Shown: positions 17,984 through 26,317 of the stretch, one piece after another
Layout of the letters: each line of letters starts with the position of its first letter
How positions within the stretch are numbered: the first letter of the stretch is position 1
NCBI GenBank assembly: GCA_903847385.1
Contig: CAINDO010000449.1
Location: forward strand, 1-64,000
DNA: 64,000 nt
From: an uncultured Myxococcales bacterium
Lineage (GTDB): Bacteria > Myxococcota_A > Bradymonadia > UBA7976 > UBA1532
Direction of reading: 5' to 3'
Made by a program: the position numbers and the translations under genes
The notes under the pieces: generated by a model
What the model was told of the DNA's origin: nothing
The model's database searches: none
Seen by the model: the letters and a program-made list of their open reading frames with translations, nothing else

Positions 17984-18265
17984 CTACGCCCCGTCCGGCC
18001 ACCGAAACTCGCGCGCTGTGTGCGCCCGCAGAACCTCTTTCTTCGTCAGGTGGGTACCCTGCTTCTCGTGGAGGCGGCTCTTCACCTCTCGGCAGACCTT
18101 GCCGCCCTGGAATACCTCCAGTCCGGCGTCGATCACCATACTGCCGAACCGAATGTAGCGCCTGTGCGCGAGTTCGCCGAATTGCCTGTCGTCGGCGAGG
18201 CAGATGGTGGACACCTTGAGGCCCTTCTTCCGAGTGGCCCGAGGGCAATCCGCGATCGCAGGCAT
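17984..18265 (-). CDS. small unknown protein upstream of the SEC-C gene
   Basis: 93 residues starting at an ATG with GAGG just upstream. The sequence has good protein character, with segments such as STICLADDRQFGELAHRRYIRF and VFQGGKVCREVKSRLHEKQGTHLT, and it lies outside the neighbouring genes. It ends 12 bases before the SEC-C gene, so the two probably form an operon. The frame stays open much further upstream only because it runs antisense to the AAA+ gene. No family recognised. Confidence 0.5.
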   Translation of the reverse strand: MPAIADCPRATRKKGLKVSTICLADDRQFGELAHRRYIRFGSMVIDAGLEVFQGGKVCREVKSRLHEKQGTHLTKKEVLRAHTAREFRWPDGA

Positions 18266-18400
18266 GACCTCATCCGCGGTCGGCACGGGCGCGATGGTCG
18301 ACCATACGAGCCGCAGGGGCAGGGCCCACAACGTCGCCGGTCCGCCATCGGCTGCCTCGTTTGCGGATTGACCGTTGGCCTGCATCGGCTGAATGGCCGC

Positions 18401-20662
18401 ATGCCGACCTCCACTCCCGACAGGCCATCTCGCAAGGTCAAGGCGCGGCCCCTGAAGACCGCCCAGTCCGCCCCCTCCCCGGAGGTCTACGCCTCCGACC
18501 TCGAGTACGTCCGGGAGGAGCTGGAGTGGATCGAGGTCCGGTCGCGTCGCGTGACCGTCGGCCAAAAGCTCGCCGACCGTTGCGAGAAGCGCCAGGCCCA
18601 CGGTGACGAGGATGAAAACGAATGCGCCGACGAAGACCTGAAGTCCCTGCGCCGGCGCCTTCAACAGCGCGAAGAAGTGCTGCGCGCGGCAATCGATTTC
18701 CGCCTCTCGTTCCATCGCGCCCACGGGCAGCCGTTGGCCCTGGACAACCTCGTCGAGCTCTGCGGCCTGGACGACTTCGAGCGCCTGACGCTCTTGTTGG
18801 CCCTGGCGCCCTGCATCTCGGTGAAGCTGGCGTCCGTCCTGGGCCGGCTCTCCGGTGACCACCGGGGCCCGACCATCGAAGGCGTCTTCAATTTCGCAGA
18901 GCTCGAGTTTCCCGCCCGAGTCAGTCGGCGGGCGGCGTTCACCCCCATCGGACCCCTGGTGGCGCGTGACCTGATCGACCTGCGGGGACGCTTCCGCCGC
19001 GACGAGCTCCCCTCGGAGTTCCTCGCCAGGGACATCAACCTCGACCGTAGGATCTTCGGCTTCCTCACCGGCGCGACCGACCTGTGGGAGGAGGTGGTGG
19101 GCTTCACGTCCGTGGAGGAGCCGAAGGCGACCCTCTCCCAGGTCGTCCTGAACCCCGACGACAAGCGTCGCATCCTTTCGGTCGTGGAGAATCACCCGAC
19201 CTACCTCCGCTACCGGAAGGAGTGGGGATTCGACGAGGCCGTCCGGTACGGGCGGGGTTTGATGATGCTCTTCCATGGTCCCCCGGGGACCGGAAAGACG
19301 CTGGCGGCGCATGCGGTCGCTCATCATCTCGGGAAGCGGATCCTGAACGTCGATGTTCCCGCCTTCATCGACGCCTACGAGGCGGACCGGTTCCTCCCAC
19401 GCCTCATCCGGGAGGCGCGTCTCCAGGACGCCGTCCTGTTCTTCGACGAATGCGAGGCCTTGCTCGCCAGCCGCCGGACCGGGAACCGGCTCCTGAACGT
19501 GCTCCTCACGGAGATGGAGAGGTTCGAGGGCATCGCGATCATGGCGACGAACGCGCCCGGCGTGATCGACGAGGCCGTGGTCCGCCGCGTGATGGTCCGC
19601 GTCGCCTTCCGGGAGCCCGACCGGGAGGCCCGTGCGGAGATCTGGCAACGGCATCTCCCGTCGCAGGCGCCGCTCGCCGCCGATGTGGACCTGCAACGGC
19701 TCGCCGAGAAGTTCGAGCTTCCGGGCGGCTACATCAAGAACGCGGTGTTGGTCGCCCTGGCGGACGCGGTGCATGGCGGGGAGGAGGAGCCGATTCTCAG
19801 AATGGAGCACCTGGAGCGGGCCGCCTCCGAGCAGGTCCTGAGGCCGGGTGACGACGACGAAGCGCTCCAGCGCCCGAATATTCGCTTGGCCGACGTGGTG
19901 CTCACGCCCGAGGCAAAGGAGCTCGTGGAGGAGATGGTGGCTGCAGCCCGGGACCGCCGGACCGTGATGGAACGGTGGGGTGTCGGCAAGGGCTCGGCCC
20001 GTGGTTGCGGGGTCACAGCGCTGTTCCACGGGCCGCCCGGCACGGGGAAGACGCTCTGCGCGGAAGCTGTTGCGGGCGAACTGAACCGTCCCCTCCTCGT
20101 CGGTGCGCTCCCCTCGCTCGTTTCCAAGTGGGTGGGCGAGACGGAGAAGAACATGGCCGCACTCTTCAAGCAGGCGGCGAACCGAGGGGCGGTTCTGTTT
20201 CTGGACGAGGCCGACACGATCCTGCCGGACCGCGAGGCCTCGGGTGGCTCTCGCCACGACGTCTCCATGGTCAACACCCTCCTGGTCCAGCTGGAGAGGT
20301 TCGACGGCACGGCCATCCTCGCGACCAACCGGCCGGCCGCCGTGGAACCGGCGCTCGGGAGGCGCCTCGCCTACCTGATCGGATTCCCGCTCCCAGACGC
20401 GGAGGCGAGGGCCGCCATCTGGCGACGCCTCCTACCCGCCAGCGCCCCCCTCGAGAGCTCGGTCGACTTCGCCGCTCTCGGGAATTCGTACGCGCTCTCG
20501 GGTGGCGAGATTCGGACCGCCGCCTTGCGCGCGGCCTTCCGCGCTGCACGCGAGAACCGGGGGCTCCGCCAATCGGACCTGATGCGGGCGGCGTCCGAGG
20601 AGACGGCGAAGCACGGCGTGGGACGAGCACGGCAGGTCGGGTTCGCCCGGGGTGCCGCGTAG
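18401..20662 (+). CDS. tandem AAA+ ATPase (Ycf46/SpoVK/VPS4-like)
   Basis: 753 residues with two AAA+ modules. The first has Walker A HGPPGTGKTLAAHA and Walker B AVLFFDECEALL; the second has HGPPGTGKTLCAEA and AVLFLDEADTIL. Each is followed by a sensor-1 ATN motif (MATNAP, LATNRP) and arginine-finger-like residues. The N-terminal ~270 residues are helical and specific to this family. Such ATPases remodel protein complexes. Members occur on plasmids and phage-like islands, but their clients are unknown. The frame continues upstream without homology, so I chose the ATG before PTSTPDRPSRKVK. It is divergent from the SEC-C operon. Confidence 0.82.
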   Translation: MPTSTPDRPSRKVKARPLKTAQSAPSPEVYASDLEYVREELEWIEVRSRRVTVGQKLADRCEKRQAHGDEDENECADEDLKSLRRRLQQREEVLRAAIDFRLSFHRAHGQPLALDNLVELCGLDDFERLTLLLALAPCISVKLASVLGRLSGDHRGPTIEGVFNFAELEFPARVSRRAAFTPIGPLVARDLIDLRGRFRRDELPSEFLARDINLDRRIFGFLTGATDLWEEVVGFTSVEEPKATLSQVVLNPDDKRRILSVVENHPTYLRYRKEWGFDEAVRYGRGLMMLFHGPPGTGKTLAAHAVAHHLGKRILNVDVPAFIDAYEADRFLPRLIREARLQDAVLFFDECEALLASRRTGNRLLNVLLTEMERFEGIAIMATNAPGVIDEAVVRRVMVRVAFREPDREARAEIWQRHLPSQAPLAADVDLQRLAEKFELPGGYIKNAVLVALADAVHGGEEEPILRMEHLERAASEQVLRPGDDDEALQRPNIRLADVVLTPEAKELVEEMVAAARDRRTVMERWGVGKGSARGCGVTALFHGPPGTGKTLCAEAVAGELNRPLLVGALPSLVSKWVGETEKNMAALFKQAANRGAVLFLDEADTILPDREASGGSRHDVSMVNTLLVQLERFDGTAILATNRPAAVEPALGRRLAYLIGFPLPDAEARAAIWRRLLPASAPLESSVDFAALGNSYALSGGEIRTAALRAAFRAARENRGLRQSDLMRAASEETAKHGVGRARQVGFARGAA
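18686..18703. repeat. second copy (17 of 18) of the parB-side palindrome
   Basis: GCGGCAATCGATTTCCGC lies inside the AAA+ ATPase gene and differs by one base from the perfect palindrome at 54250-54267, just upstream of parB. A chance match this close in 64 kb is very unlikely, although here the bases also encode residues (AIDFR). It may be a second ParB-binding site. Confidence 0.4.
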
Positions 20663-20923
20663 TTCTTCAGGCCCCTCCCCGACCGAACGTTTGCCCTGGG
20701 GCGCAGCTCCAAAGCGACAAACGTTCGTTGTTCCCCGTTCGGATGCCCGAATGTTCGTTCCGCCCGTTCGAGAGCGCGCGGGGTGACCACCCCCTCCCGA
20801 ACATACATATACATACATATTCGAACGGCCACCGACCTTCCCGCGGGAGGGGTACCTCTCGGCTTCATTGACCGGCCTCCTCTTCAGGCGAAGGAACCCA
20901 TAACCTGAACCTTGGAGGACGAG
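20663..20923 (+). promoter_or_regulatory. regulatory region before the DUF932 gene, with CGAACGTTTG inverted repeat and GTTCG words
   Basis: No gene here. CGAACGTTTG (20684-20693) and CAAACGTTCG (20718-20727) are perfect 10-bp arms 24 bases apart. GTTCGTTGTTC (20723-20733) recurs exactly at 25173-25183. GAATGTTCGTTCCGC (20749-20763) recurs exactly at 22558-22572. A local AT-rich run (ACATACATATACATACATAT) near 20802 stands out from the ~70% GC background and could contain a -10 element. The layout suggests operators or iterons for an element-encoded protein. Confidence 0.5.
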
Positions 20924-21916
20924 ATGGCGCACGAAGTCGAAAGCATGGCCTTTGTCGGAGACACCCCCTGGCACGGAATCGGGGTCCAGGTGCCGCCCGG
21001 CATCGATACGCCGGCGATGCTGCAGGCGTCCGGCCTCGCCGGGTGGGGCCTCGAGAAGGTCCACGCGGGCGCCGAAGTCGGCGGGAAGTTCGTGGCGGCG
21101 GACGACCGATTCTTCGTGCGACGGACGGACATCGCGGATGGGCCGCTGCTCGGTCCCATCACCGGCCGCTACGAGGTGCTACAGAACGAGGAGGCCTTCT
21201 CGGTCTTCGAGCCCGCGGTCGAGGCGGGCCTCATCCAGTACGAGACGGCGATCTCCCTGCAGCGCGGGCGGATGGTCGTGGTGCTGGCCAAGGTCATTAA
21301 CACCGCCGTCGACGTGGTGAAAAACGACGAGATGAACCTCTACCTGCTCCTGACCACGGCGCACGACGGGACCCGACGTGTGAGCTTCAAGCCGACAGCC
21401 GTCCGGGTGGTGTGCGCGAATACGCTGCGAGCCGCGCTCCGCGTCGACCAGGAGAGCGAGACCGGCATCCCCCACACCCGGAAGATGCGCGACGCGCTGA
21501 AGCTTCTCTCGGAGAAGATCCAGGTCGTCCAGCAGTCCTACCGCGACGTGACGGCCGCATACCGCCTGATGGCGAAGAAGCGCCTCTCCGACCGGGACGC
21601 GCAGGCCGTCCTCGCCTTCCTCCGCCCCGACCCGCCGAAGAACCCGGAGAAGGCCCAGCAGGCCCGTGGTCGGATCCTGCACCTCGCGGCGCATGGTCGG
21701 GGGAACGAGAAGCACGCCGGGACCGCGTGGGGCCTGATGAACGGGGTGACCGAGTACCTCAGCTACGAGTACGGGGTCGACGCGGAGACCCGCCTCGTTG
21801 CGAACCATTGGAACGTTGCCGCTCGAACGAGGAACAGGGCGTTCGACGTGTTGACGAGCGTGAGCGCTGGTGTCGACGTCTCCACGGCCATCGCGACGGT
21901 GCAGCGGGCGGCCTGA
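20924..21916 (+). CDS. DUF932 phage/plasmid-like protein
   Basis: 330 residues from an ATG with GGAGG at good spacing. The typical N-terminus is present (MAFVGDTPWHGIGVQVP, then GRYEVLQNEEAFSVFEPAVE). The core continues through LLLTTAHDGTRRVSFKPTAVRVVCANTL and ends NHWNVAARTRNRAFDVL. This is the DUF932/TIGR03299 family carried by plasmids, phages and integrative elements. Its biochemical role is not established. It follows a control region with repeated GTTCG motifs and probably opens an operon with the next small gene. Confidence 0.85.
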   Translation: MAHEVESMAFVGDTPWHGIGVQVPPGIDTPAMLQASGLAGWGLEKVHAGAEVGGKFVAADDRFFVRRTDIADGPLLGPITGRYEVLQNEEAFSVFEPAVEAGLIQYETAISLQRGRMVVVLAKVINTAVDVVKNDEMNLYLLLTTAHDGTRRVSFKPTAVRVVCANTLRAALRVDQESETGIPHTRKMRDALKLLSEKIQVVQQSYRDVTAAYRLMAKKRLSDRDAQAVLAFLRPDPPKNPEKAQQARGRILHLAAHGRGNEKHAGTAWGLMNGVTEYLSYEYGVDAETRLVANHWNVAARTRNRAFDVLTSVSAGVDVSTAIATVQRAA

Positions 21917-22005
21917 CCGGGCCGGGCCCGCGCCGCGGATTCGGGAGTCCTGGCGGGGCGGTGCTGCCGGGCCTTCTCACCCACGTCTTGCCGAAGGAGG
22001 AACCC

Positions 22006-22389
22006 GTGATCTCACCCACGGAACATCATGTGCTGGACACGCTCGCCGCCGCGGTGGAGGGGGCACGGGTGGCGACCGGCGAAAGGGCCATCCTCGCCGT
22101 GGCCATCCTCCCCGACAACACAGCTGGCGCCGCCATCACGCTCACGCTGGGCGAGAGCGTCGGCCAATTAACCCGGGCGGGGGCGATCCTCGCCCGCCTC
22201 CTGGCTGCCTCGGAACCTGGGTGCAGCTGGGCGGTCCTGAGCGTCAGACAAGGTGGCCGTGTTCACCGGACGGAGAGGGAGGCTGCCGAGCGGATCGCCG
22301 CTGCAGCGCACCTCGTGGACGTCCCACTGACAGGGGTCTTCCTGGTGCGGGCCGCTGCGGTCGATACTATCTGGGCTCCTGCGCCCTGA
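22006..22389 (+). CDS. small unknown protein downstream of the DUF932 gene
   Basis: 127 residues from a GTG with AAGGAGG at ideal spacing. Reads VISPTEHHVLDTLAAAVEGA, then ILAVAILPDNTAGAAITLTLGE, and ends LVDVPLTGVFLVRAAAVDTIW. The alternation of strands and helices, with an LV(D)xPL near the end, is faintly reminiscent of RadC/JAB-like folds. The HxH-x-D metal motif is absent, so I do not assign that family. The gene is 89 bases after DUF932 and likely cotranscribed. Confidence 0.65.
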   Translation: MISPTEHHVLDTLAAAVEGARVATGERAILAVAILPDNTAGAAITLTLGESVGQLTRAGAILARLLAASEPGCSWAVLSVRQGGRVHRTEREAAERIAAAAHLVDVPLTGVFLVRAAAVDTIWAPAP

Positions 22390-22785
22390 TATGGGGTCGA
22401 ATCCCGACCCCATCGTGCGAGCCGGCGCGAGCCGATCCCCCCGACCAATCCCCAGGACCAGCCCTGATTCCTGCCACGCGTTGCAGGGAATGGCCGCTCG
22501 CCTGTCCACTATCGTCGTCCCGCTCCGCCCATCACGCCTGCTCGGTCGTCCGCGAACGAATGTTCGTTCCGCGCGCAGGCCGCCCGCACCAATCACTGCG
22601 GCCGAATTACCCTTCTCTCCTGGGCCTGTTCGTTCGCGACGAGCCTCCGGTTGCAGATTCTTGCAGGCGTCAGCGCAATCCACTTTCGCTGCAAACACGG
22701 CTGCAAGATTCTCTTGCGTTGCAAGGGATCAACCAGTCCGCGAAGCGTCAGCCGTGCATCATGGGGCTCCACAACAGGAGGCCCC
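22390..22785 (+). promoter_or_regulatory. ~400-base control region with GAAC-N4-GTTC palindrome and TTGCA/TGCAA cluster
   Basis: No convincing gene. Positions 22554-22569 are GAACGAA-TG-TTCGTTC, which includes GAAC-N4-GTTC, the layout of Gram-positive-type LexA boxes. From 22651 to 22727 there are paired TTGCA words (22651, 22661) followed by inverted TGCAA words (22690, 22702) and TTGCGTTGCAAG, giving several overlapping dyads. The large unknown gene at 22786 starts after AGGAGG. These are candidate regulator sites or iterons. Confidence 0.5.
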
Positions 22786-25050
22786 ATGACCCTGGGTTCG
22801 CGCATCAGTTCATACCTCGGAACGAAGTCTCAGAAAACCGTCGCCGGTGATTGGCTCCAGGACCGGCCCGTGCCGGAAGGTCGTGAGCAACTTGAGCTCG
22901 GGACAGCCGCGAGCCAACTCAACCGCCTGCTCCGCCACGACGACCCCGGCGCGGTCCGCTTCTTCTTCGGGTCACGCGAGGACGCCAAGCGGCTTTTCGA
23001 TGTTCTGCAGGTCCCGGAGGCCGAGCGTGCGAGCCTACTGGAAGCCGCAGACGCCCTCCTCGAGAACGGTGGGCCCCCGGTGCGGCTCGTAGCTGACCTC
23101 TCAGCCCTGTCGTCGGACCGTGACAGCGCGATCGCGCTGTTCGAGGCAATCGGGGACAAGCTGGTCCGCACGAAGATCGTGTCGCCCGCCGTGCTCGTCA
23201 TGACCGAGCGCCAGTACGACGTGCTTCCGCGCAGCTTCGATGACGCGAGTGAATGGCTGGAAATCGTTCGAGTCCCAGACCCCGCCTCCGGCCGTGCTCG
23301 GGCGGTGGAGCTCGCCGGTAGCCACGTCCTGGTCATGTCTCCCTGGACCTTCCAGGAGCCAGCCAGGTGGCTCGCGGCGTCGTTCGAGAAACGGGCCCTC
23401 GTGCTGGAGCCGCGCGACGGCCTGGAGGTCTTCGCGAAAGCGGGCGGACTCCCCTGGCCCACGGTCCTGCACGACCTCAGCGCCATCGTTGCAGACACGC
23501 CCAACGCGAGGGTCCGAGTCGATGTACCCGCTACGGGTCCCGAGCGCCGGCGACTGATGCACGCGTTGCGGGATGAGGAGGCGGCGGTCGAGGTTGATTC
23601 CGACCCCCGCGTCCGACTCGCACTCGCACGTGCCCTGGGAACGGAGGCAACCTCGACGGAGCGAGAGCGGACGGAGGTGGAGCTCCGCGCTGCCGCAGCA
23701 GTGCTCGATGTCGCGCCGACTCGCTCCAACGAAGCCGAACTCACGCGTCGATTGGAAGCCGCAGGAAGGCGCATCACTCCGACGACAGTGCTCCGGGTTG
23801 GCGACGTCCTCCACGTGATCAACCCCACCACTGAGCTGCCGCTGGAACGGCATCCGCGAATCACGGTCCACCGAGTCGAGCCCGCCGTGCCCGCGGTCGT
23901 CCGCCTGCGAGATGCCGCGGTCGGAAGCACCCGCGAGGAACTGTTGCAGGACCCGACGCTCACGCGCTTGGTCGACCGGCTCGATCCTGACCTGCGCGAG
24001 CGGCTCGCGTTCCTTCATGCCCGCGCCAGTCTGCTTTCCACTGGCGCCCTGATGCTCCCGCCTGACCTCCGCCAGCCCGTGCCCGTCCAGGACGCCGCAG
24101 CGTCGCTGGCACGACTCCTTGCCGGGGATCCTCCAGCCGCCGCACTTCGGGTCTCCGTTCCGCAGGGCCTTGAAGACTTCGTCGCTGACGCTGATGGATG
24201 GAGTTCGCAGAAGGCGTGGGCAGAACGGCACCTCGTCGCCGTCCCCGAGCCGGTAGCCGGGACGCTTTCAGCCGTTCCACCTGTGACGAATCGCGAACCC
24301 ATCACGCTCGTGAGGGGCGGCCGCCTTCTGTGGGTGGCGCTCACGGGTCTTCGGTCATACGACTCGCGCTCACTTCGGCTGCCGAAGCAGGCCTCCGACG
24401 CGCTGGATGCGAACAATTGGCTGGACCACCTCGAATGGTCGACCGCTCTCCAACCGGAGCCCACCCTCGCGCGCCAGAACCTCACCCCATACGGGAGCGG
24501 CCCTGAACCCTACACCGGCGGCTGGGCAGCTTTCACTTCTCCCTTCGAAGCGCCCGAATCACTTTGGCGCGAAGCGGACCTTCACGTTGCTGCCACCTGG
24601 ATCGCGCTCCGACGTGGGCTGGCAGAGGCTGTGCCCATCGGAAATGGGGAGGTCGTCGTCCCGGTGGGTGGGGGAATCTGCGCCGTTGTGGTGATGGAAA
24701 CGACGACCGATGCTCGTGCCGCCACCCTCCCCGTCCCCCTCGCCGCCCGTTCCGTGCGGATCTATGACAAGGAACCTGCAGTCTCCCCGTGGAAAGACGC
24801 GCATTGGGGGATCACCCGTGCTCTCTGCCTCGGCCTTGAGGCGGGAGGAGTGGAACTGCGGGCCGAGGTGCCGTCGGCGGTCACGCTCACGGGCGCGGGC
24901 GTTCGTGCGGAGATTCGCTTCAAGGCCTCGTCGCTGCTGTTCGGCGAGTCGACCAGCGCAGGTGCTCGCGGAGCACTCGTAGGAGGGTGGGCCGCCGAGC
25001 AAGAGCGGCAGGCGGAGGAACGCCGACAGCAGGAAGACGGCGACGACTGA
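22786..25050 (+). CDS. large unknown protein (754 aa) of the element core
   Basis: The ATG follows CAGGAGG. No family recognised. The protein is soluble, without signal peptide, membrane segments or clear catalytic motifs. Visible features: PGAVRFFFGSREDAKRLFDVL near residue 50, a stretch resembling a Rossmann-like core (VRLVADLSALSSDRDSAIALFEAIGDKL), an Arg/Glu-rich helical middle with a repeated (A/S)NEAEL-type pattern, and a beta-rich C-terminus ending in a charged tail (EQERQAEERRQQEDGDD). A large control region precedes it, and the recombinase operon follows. It could be a replication or maintenance protein, but that is only positional inference. Confidence 0.7.
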   Translation: MTLGSRISSYLGTKSQKTVAGDWLQDRPVPEGREQLELGTAASQLNRLLRHDDPGAVRFFFGSREDAKRLFDVLQVPEAERASLLEAADALLENGGPPVRLVADLSALSSDRDSAIALFEAIGDKLVRTKIVSPAVLVMTERQYDVLPRSFDDASEWLEIVRVPDPASGRARAVELAGSHVLVMSPWTFQEPARWLAASFEKRALVLEPRDGLEVFAKAGGLPWPTVLHDLSAIVADTPNARVRVDVPATGPERRRLMHALRDEEAAVEVDSDPRVRLALARALGTEATSTERERTEVELRAAAAVLDVAPTRSNEAELTRRLEAAGRRITPTTVLRVGDVLHVINPTTELPLERHPRITVHRVEPAVPAVVRLRDAAVGSTREELLQDPTLTRLVDRLDPDLRERLAFLHARASLLSTGALMLPPDLRQPVPVQDAAASLARLLAGDPPAAALRVSVPQGLEDFVADADGWSSQKAWAERHLVAVPEPVAGTLSAVPPVTNREPITLVRGGRLLWVALTGLRSYDSRSLRLPKQASDALDANNWLDHLEWSTALQPEPTLARQNLTPYGSGPEPYTGGWAAFTSPFEAPESLWREADLHVAATWIALRRGLAEAVPIGNGEVVVPVGGGICAVVVMETTTDARAATLPVPLAARSVRIYDKEPAVSPWKDAHWGITRALCLGLEAGGVELRAEVPSAVTLTGAGVRAEIRFKASSLLFGESTSAGARGALVGGWAAEQERQAEERRQQEDGDD

Positions 25051-25363
25051 CCGAGGAGCGGTGCCGCGTGCAGAGTGTCTTCGTTGTTATCCTCAGCGGG
25101 CCCAGCAGTTCCAGGATCGCGCTCACGTTCTACTGACATTCCCCCGGGCTGCCGAGGGGACGAACATTCGCTGTTCGTTGTTCGTTCGTGGCCGCGATCG
25201 ATTCCATCCCCCACGAGCCTGATCGATGTCGGCGGGGCCCGTCCGCCATCTGGACCGGGAGTCGTCGCTGGCTACGCTGGGGGTCCGAACGATGAACACC
25301 AGTTGACCCGTACTTGCCGAAGTGAATTTCGAGAATGGAGACTCTCGAAATTTCGGAGGCAAC
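25051..25363 (+). promoter_or_regulatory. control region of the tyrosine recombinase operon
   Basis: No gene. It contains CGAACATTCG and then GTTCGTTGTTCGTTCG between 25161 and 25187, related to the repeats at 20.7 and 22.55 kb. At 25325-25352 there is a perfect inverted repeat with arms AATTTCGAGA and TCTCGAAATT around an 8-base loop. The repeat ends three bases before the GGAGG ribosome binding site. It could be a repressor operator or an RNA hairpin limiting translation of the recombinase. Confidence 0.55.
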
Positions 25364-26317
25364 ATGAATCTAGAACACATCAAGCAGAATACCGAGCTGT
25401 CCGATGAACTTGTCGACAGAGCGCGGCACTTCGCCAGCAGGTCCAAGGCAAATTCCACCATCCGTGCCTATGGTTCAGCGTGGACCGCATTCGTCTCGTG
25501 GTGCCGGGCAAGGGGTGTCGAACCACTCCCCGCTGCGGCCGAGTCGGTTGCCCTCTACGGTGCCGATCGGGCAAGCGATTCCAAGCCCTCCACGCTGAAC
25601 CGGTACCTGGCCGCAATCGCCTCTGCGCACCGACTCGCTGGCCAAGCCTCCCCCATCGGGGACGAGATGGTCCGAGCGGTGATGGCCGGCATCCGGCGGA
25701 CGGTCGGAACTGCGCAGCGCGGGAAAGACCCCCTCCTCATCGGCCACATGCGGGCCATCGTGGAGACGCTGCCCGAGGGCCGTGTCGGTCTTCGGGACCG
25801 GGCGCTGCTCCTCCTCGGGTTCGCCGGAGCCTTCCGGAGGTCCGAGCTCGTCGCGCTGGACGTGGAAGACCTCAGGTTCCGGGACGAGGGCATGGTCGTG
25901 TTCCTGCGGCGGAGCAAGACCGACCAGGAGGGACGGGGCCGCGAGGTGGCGATCCCGTGCGGCGTTCGGGAGTCCACCTGCCCCGTGCAGGCGATGCGCC
26001 GGTGGCTCGAGCACGCGGGGATCTCGTCGGGACCGGTCTTCAGGGGACTCACCCGCGGGAAGGTCGCGGAGGATCGCCTGTCCACACAGGGGCTCGCGAA
26101 CGCCGTGAAGCGCGCCGCCGCCTCTGCGGGCCTGGACGTGGAAAACATCTCCGCCCACTCGCTGCGTGCCGGCTTCGCGACCACCGCGATCATGGCGGGC
26201 GTCCCGGAGCACCTGGTCATGCGGCAGACGGGCCACAAGAGCACCACCGTATTCCGCCGCTATGTGCGGGACGGCTCGCTGTTCCGGGACAACGCCGCCG
26301 CGATGGTGGGCCTATGA
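25364..26317 (+). CDS. tyrosine recombinase (XerC/D-like)
   Basis: 317 residues with an N-terminal core-binding SAM-like domain (ANSTIRAYGSAWTAFVSWCRAR) and a full catalytic domain. Visible are the first arginine (GAFRRSELVALDVEDL), the beta-hairpin lysine region (RRSKTDQEGRG), H-x-x-R (SAHSLRAGFAT), the second H (QTGHKSTT) and the tyrosine (FRRYVRD). It cleaves and rejoins DNA through a phosphotyrosine link. The stop overlaps the start of a partner gene (ATGA). It is unlikely to be the comM integrase, because the element ends share only two bases. Resolution of multimers or a separate inversion reaction is more plausible. Confidence 0.85.
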   Translation: MNLEHIKQNTELSDELVDRARHFASRSKANSTIRAYGSAWTAFVSWCRARGVEPLPAAAESVALYGADRASDSKPSTLNRYLAAIASAHRLAGQASPIGDEMVRAVMAGIRRTVGTAQRGKDPLLIGHMRAIVETLPEGRVGLRDRALLLLGFAGAFRRSELVALDVEDLRFRDEGMVVFLRRSKTDQEGRGREVAIPCGVRESTCPVQAMRRWLEHAGISSGPVFRGLTRGKVAEDRLSTQGLANAVKRAAASAGLDVENISAHSLRAGFATTAIMAGVPEHLVMRQTGHKSTTVFRRYVRDGSLFRDNAAAMVGL

